NCBI RefSeq assembly: GCF_020531985.1
Contig: NZ_JAJAVQ010000001.1
Coordinates: 682,001-746,000, forward strand
Source: Rheinheimera aquimaris
Lineage (GTDB): Bacteria; Pseudomonadota; Gammaproteobacteria; Enterobacterales; Alteromonadaceae
Reading direction: 5' to 3'
DNA: 64,000 bases
Below the pieces are notes generated by a model, which was not told the origin of the DNA, did not search any database, and was given only the letters and a program-made list of their open reading frames with translations. A program made the position numbers and the translations under genes. Below are positions 43,254 through 52,050 of this stretch, one piece after another. How positions within the stretch are numbered: the first letter of the stretch is position 1; every line of letters starts with the position of its first letter.

Positions 43254-45785
43254 TTAACTGGTTGTCTGCTGTTGCAGATACTGACGGATCCAGTGTTCAG
43301 TATCTGCGGCAGGCGCGGGTTTCGCATATAAATAGCCCTGATAACAACGGCAGCCACTCTGGCGCAGCAACGCCTGTTGCGCCGCTGTTTCTACGCCCTC
43401 TGCTACCAGTTTCATACCATAGGTATTGGCAATACCGACTATAGCGTCGACGATTACCCAGTCACGCGGCTGACCGGAGCTGCCACTTCGGACAAAGTAC
43501 TGGTCAATTTTTACTTCATCAAACGGCAACCGGGACAGATAAGATAACGATGAGTAGCCGGTGCCAAAGTCATCCATAGAAAACTTAACCCCCAGCTGTT
43601 TGATTTGCTGCATCCGCGCGACGGCATCTTCCAGATCGGCCAGGATCAGGCTCTCGGTCAGTTCAAGCATCAGATGCTGAGGTGCAAACTGATACTGTTC
43701 AATGCATTGCTGCACGATGCTGACAAACTCCGGCAAATAGAACTGTCGGGCGCTGATATTAACCGACATCGTTACCGCCGCCAGTAACGGGTCAGCTTGC
43801 CACTGCTGCAGCTGCTGACAAGCCTGGTGCAGTACCCAAAAACCTATATCTTCAATCAGCCCGGTTTCCTCGGCCAGCGGGATAAACTCGGCCGGCGACA
43901 CCATACCCAGCTCCGGACAATGCCAACGCAGTAAGGCCTCAACCCCCACCACTCTGCCAGTGTCGGTCAACTGCGGCTGATAATGCAGGCTTAGCTGATT
44001 AAGCGCTACCGCTTTTGCCAGCGCGTTCTCCATTGCAAAGCGCTGCTGAATTTGCTGGTACATTTCGTCTTCAAACATCACCTGGCAATTGCCACCGGCG
44101 GCTTTGGCATGCGACACCGCTATGTCGGCCCGCTTCAATAGTTCATCGGCGCTGACTGACGTATCGTTGAACACACAATATCCCAGGCTGACGCTGCTAC
44201 TGTAATAATGGCCGCTTATCGCATAAGGCTGCGCCAGGGCTTTGAGCAACTCATCTGCAAACTGCTGCAGCTGATACTGGGTTAACGGCAGCTGTGCCGG
44301 CAGATCAATCACCAGTAACGCAAATTCATCACTGCTAAGACGGCCACAGATGCTGCCAGGTGGTGCAAACTGCTCCAGCCGCAGTGCAACCTGCTTTAAC
44401 AGCTCGTCCCCTGCTTTATGGCCCTGGGTATCATTTATTCGTTTAAAATTATCCACATCAACCAGTATGACGGCGCCACTTTGCTTTCTGGCGTCAAACT
44501 GGGCGCATAAGTCCTGCAGGCTTTGCTGCACTTTGCGTCTGTTATAAAGCCCGGTAAGGCTGTCAAAAAAAGCCAGTTGATGAATATGCTGCTCAGTCGC
44601 TTTACGCTGGGAAATATCAGTAATAAAACCGCTCCAGCGCACACCGCTGGCATCGCGCTCTGGCATGGCATTGCCAAACAACCAACGTACTTCGTTTTGC
44701 TCGGTCAGTACCCGGTATTCCAGCTGCCACGGAGATAAATGCTGTGCAGAGTGGTAAATTGACTGGCGCATGCTGTCTCTGTCATCGGGGTGCAGTACCA
44801 GCATCACCGGCATTGCATCAATACTTGCCTGCTCAGGACTGATGCGGTAAATATCGCGGATAGCATCGCTGGCATAGGGAAAGGTAAAACTGCCATCGTC
44901 ACCAAGACGAAATTCATACACCAGGCCTGGCACGCGCGAGGCGATGCGCTCTAACCGCGTTGACAGTATTCTGGCCTGTTCGTTTGCCACATCACTGCTG
45001 CGCTCTGCCGCCGTGATGCGCTGACGCATCATAACCGCGACGGTTGCCAGCATCAGAATGCCTACCGCCACAACCACTGCAAGTGTACCCAGCGTGTGTT
45101 TACTCATGACTACTGTATCGGGCGATGACAGACGGGCAGGCAAAAATACCGTCGCATGCATAGCAACATAATGCATGCTGGCAATGGCCATTCCCATCAC
45201 TATCGAGCTAATACATTCAAGCAGTGGTTTACTGACAACTTTATTGGTCAGCCAGGGTCGGATCCCCAGTGCCAGAGTGGCCATCACTACCGCAACCACG
45301 ATAGACAGCCCGAACATAGCCGGGTTATACAGCCGCTCGGCTTGCAGCACCATGGCCGCCATGCCGATGTAATGCATGCAGCCAATGCCAGCGCCCATTA
45401 ACACGCCGCCGGCGACAATACGCTTAACACTCTGGCCGGTAGAAGCGACAACCCGAAGCGTTACATAAGCCGCAGCAATGGCAGGCAACACTGACAGCAG
45501 CGTCACATCCAGCCGGTAGCCCACTTCAACGGGCAACTGCAGTGACATCATGCCAGTAAAGTGCATGGCCCATACGCCCAGCCCCATCGCCACTGCACCA
45601 CTGGCATGCCACAGCCGGGCAGATCGCGGTTTTTCTGCGCCCCGCATCAGGTGGCGGTGACTAAAGCTGGTGTAAGCTGCCAGTATGGCGATTAACAGTG
45701 ACAGGATCACCAGAGCCATTGCATGATGTCCGTGATAAGCCACAGACAAATCAGTAGTCGGATCGGTAAAAGCTAACAACGACAT
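43254..45785 (-). CDS. MHYT-PAS-GGDEF-EAL cyclic-di-GMP protein with degenerate GGDEF
   Basis: The 843-residue inner-membrane protein has an N-terminal MHYT sensor of seven helices (about residues 20-260, with WAMHFTGM, GCMHYIGM and ASMHYVAM, proposed to bind metal and sense O2, CO or NO). A PAS domain (about 290-400), a GGDEF domain (about 405-570) and an EAL domain (about 580-835) follow. The GGDEF motif reads RLSSDEF (SSDEF, both Gly lost), so cyclase activity is doubtful. The EAL domain keeps EALLRW, DDFGTGYSSL and KIDQYFV, so it should cleave c-di-GMP. It is transcribed away from neighbours. Confidence 0.93.
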   Translation of the reverse strand: MSLLAFTDPTTDLSVAYHGHHAMALVILSLLIAILAAYTSFSHRHLMRGAEKPRSARLWHASGAVAMGLGVWAMHFTGMMSLQLPVEVGYRLDVTLLSVLPAIAAAYVTLRVVASTGQSVKRIVAGGVLMGAGIGCMHYIGMAAMVLQAERLYNPAMFGLSIVVAVVMATLALGIRPWLTNKVVSKPLLECISSIVMGMAIASMHYVAMHATVFLPARLSSPDTVVMSKHTLGTLAVVVAVGILMLATVAVMMRQRITAAERSSDVANEQARILSTRLERIASRVPGLVYEFRLGDDGSFTFPYASDAIRDIYRISPEQASIDAMPVMLVLHPDDRDSMRQSIYHSAQHLSPWQLEYRVLTEQNEVRWLFGNAMPERDASGVRWSGFITDISQRKATEQHIHQLAFFDSLTGLYNRRKVQQSLQDLCAQFDARKQSGAVILVDVDNFKRINDTQGHKAGDELLKQVALRLEQFAPPGSICGRLSSDEFALLVIDLPAQLPLTQYQLQQFADELLKALAQPYAISGHYYSSSVSLGYCVFNDTSVSADELLKRADIAVSHAKAAGGNCQVMFEDEMYQQIQQRFAMENALAKAVALNQLSLHYQPQLTDTGRVVGVEALLRWHCPELGMVSPAEFIPLAEETGLIEDIGFWVLHQACQQLQQWQADPLLAAVTMSVNISARQFYLPEFVSIVQQCIEQYQFAPQHLMLELTESLILADLEDAVARMQQIKQLGVKFSMDDFGTGYSSLSYLSRLPFDEVKIDQYFVRSGSSGQPRDWVIVDAIVGIANTYGMKLVAEGVETAAQQALLRQSGCRCYQGYLYAKPAPAADTEHWIRQYLQQQTTS

Positions 45786-45886
45786 AACAAGGCTCTTAAA
45801 GGTAACTGCAAGTTAGTATTGCGCAGCCTTGAGCACACCACAAGCAGGAAACTGCTAACAGTGCGCAAACTGAGACCAGCATCAAT

Positions 45887-48385
45887 TCAGGGCCCGTCTT
45901 GTTGTTGTAAAGCAGTAAGCGCCAGCCTCAGGTTGACGCTTTGGTTGCCTGGAAACCGGTCAGCAATCGCGCCAGCTTGTTCCAGATAATGTGCAGCCTG
46001 CATCGGTTCAGCCAACTGCAAATACACCCGTGCGACACCTGCCAGCGCATCAATAGTATCGGGATGCTCGGCACTTTTATCTTGCCGTATGCTCAGTATA
46101 TGTTGATAAAGCGTGAGTGCTGCCTGGCTTTTTTGCTGCGCCAGATAGGTATCAGCCAACAGCTGTGCAGACGTCAACACCGATGGATGGCTCTGCCCAA
46201 GCTGAAGCTTCATCTGCTGATAGGCATCGGTCAGTAGCATTTCTGCCTCAGCGTGTTGATGCTGTAACAGCAGCACCCTGCCAAGTTTCATCCGGCTTTG
46301 CAGCGTCTCGATATTATCACGCCCTAACACCTCAGCACGCTGCTGCAGTACCTGTCGGAACAGCATTTCGGCCTCAGCATATCGTTGCTGTCCGCGATAA
46401 GTATCTGCCAGGTTATGCTGTGAGCGCAGCGTATCAGGATGTGTCGGCCCCAGCACTTTTGTCGCAAGTTCAATATGCCGGATAATAACGGGTTCAGCCT
46501 CGTTGTAACGGCCGGAAGATTCATAAACTGAACCCAGCGTGCTCATACACTGCAACGTATCCGGATGATGTTCACCCAAGAGTTTTCTGGCCTGCTGCAG
46601 GCAGCGCTGATAGTAGTCTGCGGCCAGCTCATATTTACCCAGCCATTGATTGATAATCCCCAGATGCACCAGAGACTGAACAATGTGCGGGTGATCGTTA
46701 CCAAGCAGCTGCAGTCGCTGCTGATACAGCCTGAACCACATCGCTTCAGCTTTTGTCAGCTCTCCGGCGGTATGATACGCGCTGGCAAGGTCGCTCAGTG
46801 CAGCAAGTGTCTCAATACTATTGACCCCATACAACTGCTCTGTCAGATCAAGCGCATGATATGCCAGTGTCAACACATCAGCAGTTTTATACTGGTCTTT
46901 ATATACGCCAGCCAGCGTGCGGATAATTGATAAGAATAAAGCCGTATCTGTAAAGCGGTTTTGTTCTGCCAGCCACCTGGCCCGCTCGAGGTGGCGCTGG
47001 GCTTCAGGCAGCTGGCCAAGAGAAAAATAAGTTTGCCCAATTACCTGACGTACCGCGGCTTCAACCTCTGGTTGTTGTACCAATGCATGCTGCGCATTCT
47101 GCTGCAACTGCATGCTGGTTTGGTCAAGCACTTGCTGTACTGTCGGCTTTTGTCCCTGTGCCACAAAGGGATCTACCGCAGCTAGCATGTCACTGACAAA
47201 CAGACTGACCGCCTGAGCTTTGTCGCGTTGCAGCCTGGCCTGATCCCGTTCACGGGCGACATGCAGTGACTGCAACCAGATGGTGATACTAAAACTAATA
47301 ACGGCAAGCATTACAGTGGCAAAAAGCAGGCTACTGATCTGATTACGCCGCACCAGCATGCTGCTGCGATACCACCAACTGTCCTGCCGGGCTTGCACAG
47401 GATGACGGCCTAAAAAGCGCTTTACATCGTCCGTAAATGCCGCAACGGAGCTATAACGTTTATCCGGTGCGCTTTGTAAAGCTTTACTGAGGATACAACG
47501 CAAATCTTCAGGCAAAGCAGCGGATACAGCGCCGTTAGTTGCTGGCAATTGTCCGCTTAATAACTGATGTAACGTCACCCCGAGTGAGTACACATCACTT
47601 AACGCAGTCGGTGTTTTTCCCAGTTGTTGCTCTGGGCTGGCATAGCTGATGGTCAGGCGTTTATTGTTAGCTTCCGCACCATACTGACTGGCTTTCGTTA
47701 ACAGATGAGCAATACCAAAATCCAGCAGCTTGGGCTCACTGTCAGCGGTTACCAGAATATTTGCCGGTTTGATATCGCAATGCACAATCATGTTCTGATG
47801 TGCATACGTCACAGCATTGGCGACTTTGACAAACAACTGCAACCTGGCAGTTTGTGACAGTTCACGCGCGGCACAGTAGCGGTCAACAGGTTCACCTTTG
47901 ATGTACTCCATGACCAGATAAGGTAAGCCCTGCTCTGTAGTACCACCATCGAGTAAACGGGATATGGCAGGATGCTCTAAATCGGCCAGAATTTGTCTTT
48001 CCGTTTTAAAGGCGTGCAAAAGCACAGGGTTAGCCAAACGGGTATGGCTGATTTTAATGGCAACCTGTTTGGTAAATTGCTTGTCGGCACGCTCTGCCAG
48101 ATAGACGGCGCCCATACCACCGTGCCCGAGCGCACGGACAATTTTATATTGTCCGATCACAGTGCCGGTTAAATCTGCCGATTGCAGCAACTGAGCGGCT
48201 TCCTGTTGTAACAACCCGGTGATATTCAGCGTTGCGTTATCAGACGCCAGTAATGCTAACACTGAATCAACCAGCTCCGGCTCTGCTGCACATTCAGCCT
48301 GCAAGAAACGGCGCCGTTCGGGTTCTGCTAACTCTGCAGCCAGGAAAAATAACCTTTCGATCTGCTGCCAGCGATCCTTATCCAT
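45887..48385 (-). CDS. Transmembrane Ser/Thr protein kinase with TPR repeats (PknT-like)
   Basis: From the ATG at 48385 (MDKDRWQQIERLFF) the protein has 832 residues. A short helical N-terminus like that of partner sigma kinases is followed by a kinase domain (about 80-340): ALGHGGMGAVYLAE (P-loop), VAIKIS (Lys), HCDIKPANIL (catalytic Asp; HCD in place of HRD), LLDFGIAHLL. One membrane helix follows at about residue 360 (LLFATVMLAVISFSITIWL) and then about ten TPR repeats (FSLGQLPEAQRHLERA and similar). It faces the divergent ECF sigma gene 112 bp away, so it likely phosphorylates and activates it. Confidence 0.92.
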   Translation of the reverse strand: MDKDRWQQIERLFFLAAELAEPERRRFLQAECAAEPELVDSVLALLASDNATLNITGLLQQEAAQLLQSADLTGTVIGQYKIVRALGHGGMGAVYLAERADKQFTKQVAIKISHTRLANPVLLHAFKTERQILADLEHPAISRLLDGGTTEQGLPYLVMEYIKGEPVDRYCAARELSQTARLQLFVKVANAVTYAHQNMIVHCDIKPANILVTADSEPKLLDFGIAHLLTKASQYGAEANNKRLTISYASPEQQLGKTPTALSDVYSLGVTLHQLLSGQLPATNGAVSAALPEDLRCILSKALQSAPDKRYSSVAAFTDDVKRFLGRHPVQARQDSWWYRSSMLVRRNQISSLLFATVMLAVISFSITIWLQSLHVARERDQARLQRDKAQAVSLFVSDMLAAVDPFVAQGQKPTVQQVLDQTSMQLQQNAQHALVQQPEVEAAVRQVIGQTYFSLGQLPEAQRHLERARWLAEQNRFTDTALFLSIIRTLAGVYKDQYKTADVLTLAYHALDLTEQLYGVNSIETLAALSDLASAYHTAGELTKAEAMWFRLYQQRLQLLGNDHPHIVQSLVHLGIINQWLGKYELAADYYQRCLQQARKLLGEHHPDTLQCMSTLGSVYESSGRYNEAEPVIIRHIELATKVLGPTHPDTLRSQHNLADTYRGQQRYAEAEMLFRQVLQQRAEVLGRDNIETLQSRMKLGRVLLLQHQHAEAEMLLTDAYQQMKLQLGQSHPSVLTSAQLLADTYLAQQKSQAALTLYQHILSIRQDKSAEHPDTIDALAGVARVYLQLAEPMQAAHYLEQAGAIADRFPGNQSVNLRLALTALQQQDGP

Positions 48386-48497
48386 AGGGTATTTGGTCCG
48401 TGTCTGGTCTTGCGGCAGTGTTAAAAACCTGCCAATGCGGTAAATAGCAGGGAAGAAACTATACTGTTGCAACTAAAAGTTAGCAGAAAAAGCCAGT

Positions 48498-49064
48498 ATG
48501 TCTAAAAATCCAGACTCACAGCGGTTCACAGTCTTGCTTCAACGCTGGCACAGGGGTGACGGTGCTGCACTTAATGACCTGAGTAAACAAATTCAGAATG
48601 AATTACACCGCTTAGCGCTGAAACTGATGCACAACGAAAGTGCTGGCCATACGCTACAGCCTACGGCTCTGGTCAACGAAGCCTATCTGAACTTGCTTAA
48701 TTGTGATGTCAGTTACCATAACCGTGTGCACTTTTTTAACCTGGCCGGGCGTATGATGCGCCGGATCCTGGTTGATCACGCCCGCGCCCGCGGCAGTGCT
48801 AAACGTGGCGATGGCATAAAATGTATTACGCTGGAAGAACAGCATCTTGGTGCAATAGAGAATATCGATATCCTGGCGTTGAACGATGCTATGGATGCGC
48901 TGGCAGAATTTGACCAGCCCAAAGCTGAAATGCTTGAACTGCATTTTTTCGCTGGTTTAACCACCGCTGAAATAGCAGAGTTGTATCAGGTATCGGCCAA
49001 AACGATTGAACGCAATACCCGGCTGGCAAAAGCCTGGCTGCGGCAAACTTTGCAACCGGCTTAA
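48498..49064 (+). CDS. ECF sigma factor of the EcfP/ECF43 type
   Basis: The 188-residue protein is a PF07638-type sigma-70 ECF factor. It shows FTVLLQRWHRGDGAALNDLS, GHTLQPTALVNEAYLNLLN (region 2 start), FFNLAGRMMRRILVDHARAR, and the region 4 helix-turn-helix GLTTAEIAELYQVSAKTIER. In Vibrio EcfP such a factor, with no anti-sigma gene, is activated by phosphorylation by the adjacent kinase PknT. The same gene pair is here, head to head. The target promoters are unknown; in Vibrio polymyxin resistance is controlled. Confidence 0.9.
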   Translation: MSKNPDSQRFTVLLQRWHRGDGAALNDLSKQIQNELHRLALKLMHNESAGHTLQPTALVNEAYLNLLNCDVSYHNRVHFFNLAGRMMRRILVDHARARGSAKRGDGIKCITLEEQHLGAIENIDILALNDAMDALAEFDQPKAEMLELHFFAGLTTAEIAELYQVSAKTIERNTRLAKAWLRQTLQPA

Positions 49065-49205
49065 ATAATTCCGACCCGCCTGAAAAAATGTCGCATTTCT
49101 ACACGCTTTTACGCTTATAGCAATATCAGACTGGCAACCGCCTGGCTGAACTACAGCGCAGTTAATGTCGTCGCGCTTTTCTCACATTAAAAGCGGAATA
49201 CTATT

Positions 49206-50129
49206 ATGCATAGCGCCTTTTATCATTTACTTGTTATTCAGCAACAGCAGAGCAACGATGAGCTGGCATTACACCGGGCTATCGCTCTGGCGGAGCAATA
49301 TGGCAGCCGGGTTACCGTGTTTCAGTCGTTTTATAAGCGTTTGCAGCCGATACATCATAATTCGGTCAGTGCTGATAACGAACTGGCCGGTTTTATCGGG
49401 CAGTTCCGCCAGGATATTCTGCAACGTGCTGGCCGCCTGACGGCGAAAGAGCTGCAGCTAGATGTTGTTGTGTCCTGGCGTGAAAGCGAGAAACACGCCA
49501 TCAGCCAACTGATAGAACAACGTGACATCAGTATGGTTATAACGCCGCAGCACTGTAAACGGAACCTGTTGCCGTTATTAGCCAACAGCCTGGAGCATTA
49601 TCTTATCAGTGATTGTGAGTTACCGGTCTGGCTGGTAAAACCCGGCCAGATAAATGCTGAGATCAATGTGCTGGCCTGCCTGGATCTGGAAGACAATCCC
49701 GGCAATAACAGCCAGATGAATGAGGTTATTTTAGATATTAGCGGCGAGCTGAGCCATAACGAGCAGCAACTGCACGTGATAAATTGCTACAGTGCACAGC
49801 ACTGCACCATGAGCCTGCCCTACTCTAGTCAATCGGGTTTTGAGCCTTTGCCAGACATAGCAAAACAGCATAGTGATAAACTACAGCATGTTACCCGTCG
49901 CTGTGGCATACCGGCTGATTGCCTGCACTTGCAAGATGGCTTACCCGATGATGAAATTCCTAAGACAGTACAGTCGCTGCACAGTCAGCTGGCGATAATA
50001 GGTAACAATCATATGCATGACATCAGCTCAGCGTTACTGGGCGATACCGCCCATTACCTTAGCCAGCATATGCCATGTGATGTCTTAGTGATCAAGCCAA
50101 CACCCGGTTTCGCTGCAGCCGGCAGATAA
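49206..50129 (+). CDS. Tandem universal stress protein (UspE-like)
   Basis: The 307-residue protein has two Usp-like alpha/beta halves. The first is HLLVIQQQQSNDELALHRAIALAEQYG..., with EKHAISQLIEQRDISMVITPQH. The second begins about residue 160 (INVLACLDLEDN) and ends with STPCDVLVIKPTPG-like HMPCDVLVIKPT. The halves correspond to E. coli UspE (316 residues). Usp proteins act in stress survival and motility. The ATP-binding G-x2-G-x9-G-S/T motif is not clear, so it may not bind ATP. Confidence 0.85.
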   Translation: MHSAFYHLLVIQQQQSNDELALHRAIALAEQYGSRVTVFQSFYKRLQPIHHNSVSADNELAGFIGQFRQDILQRAGRLTAKELQLDVVVSWRESEKHAISQLIEQRDISMVITPQHCKRNLLPLLANSLEHYLISDCELPVWLVKPGQINAEINVLACLDLEDNPGNNSQMNEVILDISGELSHNEQQLHVINCYSAQHCTMSLPYSSQSGFEPLPDIAKQHSDKLQHVTRRCGIPADCLHLQDGLPDDEIPKTVQSLHSQLAIIGNNHMHDISSALLGDTAHYLSQHMPCDVLVIKPTPGFAAAGR

Positions 50130-50149
50130 ACAGCCGGCTGAGCTTTTCG

Positions 50150-51202
50150 CTAAAATGGCGCAGGAAATTGTCTTAAAAAGGCAGCGATGTCATCCAGCAT
50201 CGCTGATGGCAGTGGTTCAGAGAATGCCGCTATATTCTGCTGCAGCTGCTCCATGCTGGTCGCCCCGATAATAGTCGACGTCACCCCTTCTACCTGAGCC
50301 ACCCAGCCCAGCGCAGCCGTTACAGGCGAAACGCCATGGCTGCGTGCCAGTTCAGTAAAAACAGCAATGGCTTGATTTGACTCAGGTGTATCACGAAACA
50401 GACCATTACGTTGCAACATGCTCCAGCGTGTTCCGGCCGGGCGCGCACCAGCCAGATATTTGCCAGTCAACGCTCCGCCAGCCAGCGGTGACCAGGGCAG
50501 ATATGCCACCTGTTCATGTACACATTGCTCTATCAGATAGGGCCAGTCTTTGCTATGCAACACGCTGAATTCGTTTTGAATAGAAACGATGCGAGGTACT
50601 GTGTGCTCACGGCTTAACTGTAAATACTGACTGATACCCCAGGGTGTTTCATTCGACAAACCGCAATAGCGGATTTTACCCGCATCCACACAACGCTGCA
50701 GAGCCTCCAGCAAGCCCAGGATCTGCGCCGTTTGCTGTTCGCTATCCACGGCAGAAAAGCCGATATGCCCGACCGCGTGCTTACCAAAATGCGGTGACAC
50801 CCGGTTTGGCCAATGCAACTGATACAGATCGATATAATCGGTTTGTAAGCGGCTAAGCGAGTCATCTACTGCCTGCAACAACGCTTCGGGCGTCATTTCA
50901 GTGCCATTACGCACATGCGCAAGACCAGGGCCGGCCATTTTGGTGGCCAGCACAATATCCTGTCGCTTAGCACTGTGCCGGCTAAGCCAATTGCCGATAA
51001 TTCGCTCGGTTGCGCCGTACGTCTGTGCAGAGGGCGGCACGGCGTACATTTCAGCGGTATCAATAAAGTTCACGCCCTGGGCCAATGCGTAGTCAAGCTG
51101 TGCATCAGCATCTGCCTGTGTATTCTGACAGCCCCAGGTCATAGTACCCAGACATACCTTTGATACTTTAACAGGTGAAGATCCTAAACGGGCATACTGC
51201 AT
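50150..51202 (-). CDS. Aldo/keto reductase (Tas-like)
   Basis: Start at 51202, since GGAG lies 6 bp before this ATG but abuts the earlier one at 51208. The 350-residue NADPH-dependent (beta/alpha)8 enzyme has the tetrad: Asp in GVNFIDTAEMYA, Tyr in the same segment, Lys in IVLATKMAG, His in LYQLHWPNR. The C-terminal part VTAALGWVAQVEGVTSTIIGATS is the NADPH-binding motif. The protein is near E. coli Tas in length and start (RLGSSPVKVSKVCLGTMTWG). Substrates are unknown. It stands alone. Confidence 0.93.
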   Translation of the reverse strand: MQYARLGSSPVKVSKVCLGTMTWGCQNTQADADAQLDYALAQGVNFIDTAEMYAVPPSAQTYGATERIIGNWLSRHSAKRQDIVLATKMAGPGLAHVRNGTEMTPEALLQAVDDSLSRLQTDYIDLYQLHWPNRVSPHFGKHAVGHIGFSAVDSEQQTAQILGLLEALQRCVDAGKIRYCGLSNETPWGISQYLQLSREHTVPRIVSIQNEFSVLHSKDWPYLIEQCVHEQVAYLPWSPLAGGALTGKYLAGARPAGTRWSMLQRNGLFRDTPESNQAIAVFTELARSHGVSPVTAALGWVAQVEGVTSTIIGATSMEQLQQNIAAFSEPLPSAMLDDIAAFLRQFPAPF

Positions 51203-51527
51203 AACCATCTCCAGACAAACAATTTGTGTGCACCATAGCGAAATCAGTTACGTCAGGCAACACAGCGGTAAAAATTACAGACATGTAAATGAAAATATGA
51301 AGTTACTGCAGTGTGCATTGGCAGCAAAGCACTGTACTTATCTGGCAACACCGCATAAATAAAACATACAAAAACCTTTAAAATCAAAAATATAAAAATA
51401 AAATCTCAAGACCAACTCAGGCTGGCCCGTAAGCTGCAAACACTGCTAGTGTTCTGTCATGTAGTAAAGCACGCATGACCTCTCATAGCGCCAATGCGCT
51501 ATAGCTTTTAAAACGGAGACCGACATT
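51203..51527. other. Intergenic region upstream of the PA2169-like gene
   Basis: The 325-bp stretch is AT-rich at 51340-51410. Close to the gene it has GTCATG (51456-51461) and CATGAC (51474-51479) as an inverted pair. A hairpin ATAGCGC-CAAT-GCGCTAT (51485-51502) lies just 5' of the ribosome site. Either could be a regulator site or an mRNA structure. No gene is seen. Confidence 0.5.
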
Positions 51528-51980
51528 ATGGCAAATCTACATACCCAAGAAGTAAAGCATGTTACCGATATTGTTCAGGTATTAAACAGCGGCATTGATT
51601 TTTACACTGACGCTAAAGAAAAAGTGGATGACAAACGTCTGGCTCAGTTTTTTGACCGCATGCTTAATGCCCGTCGTATGGTAAAAGAGCGGTTACAACC
51701 TTTTGCTGTGCAGGAAGAGGGAAAACGCGAGGAAGGCTCTGCCTTTACCGTTGAAGCACGAAAAGTGTATACCAAAGTAATGGGCGCAATGAGTTCAGAT
51801 AAAGACGCTACCTATATTGCGCAGCTTGAAGAAGTGGAAGACAAAACGCTGGAAGAGCTCCGTATTGCACTGAAAGAAAAGCAGCCACCGCAGTATGAAT
51901 CAGCACTACTGCAGTCTTTAGCGACAATGCAGGAGTGCCATGACGAAATGCGGGCGCTGAAAAAGGCAACCAAACACTAA
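51528..51980 (+). CDS. PA2169-family (DUF2383) four-helix-bundle protein
   Basis: The 150-residue, charged helical protein has the shape of the ferritin-like four-helix bundle PA2169 family: DIVQVLNSGIDFYTDAKEKV, RLAQFFDRMLNARRMVKERL, then long helices with ATYIAQLEEVEDKTLEELR and MQECHDEMRALKKA. Relatives are stress-induced (stationary phase or osmotic). The ribosome site GGAGA lies about 8 bp before the ATG. Cellular role unknown. A strong terminator follows. Confidence 0.88.
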   Translation: MANLHTQEVKHVTDIVQVLNSGIDFYTDAKEKVDDKRLAQFFDRMLNARRMVKERLQPFAVQEEGKREEGSAFTVEARKVYTKVMGAMSSDKDATYIAQLEEVEDKTLEELRIALKEKQPPQYESALLQSLATMQECHDEMRALKKATKH

Positions 51981-52008
51981 CAGATAACGGCCCCCAAACC
52001 GTTATGTT

Positions 52009-52043
52009 GCCACCAGCGTTGCCCCAAGGCTGGTGGCCTTTTT
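52009..52043 (+). terminator. Strong Rho-independent terminator of the PA2169-like gene
   Basis: GCCACCAGC (52009-52017) pairs perfectly with GCTGGTGGC (52029-52037), loop of 11 nt, followed by CTTTTT. It lies 28 bp past the stop. Confidence 0.9.
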
Positions 52044-52050
52044 CTGCCTG

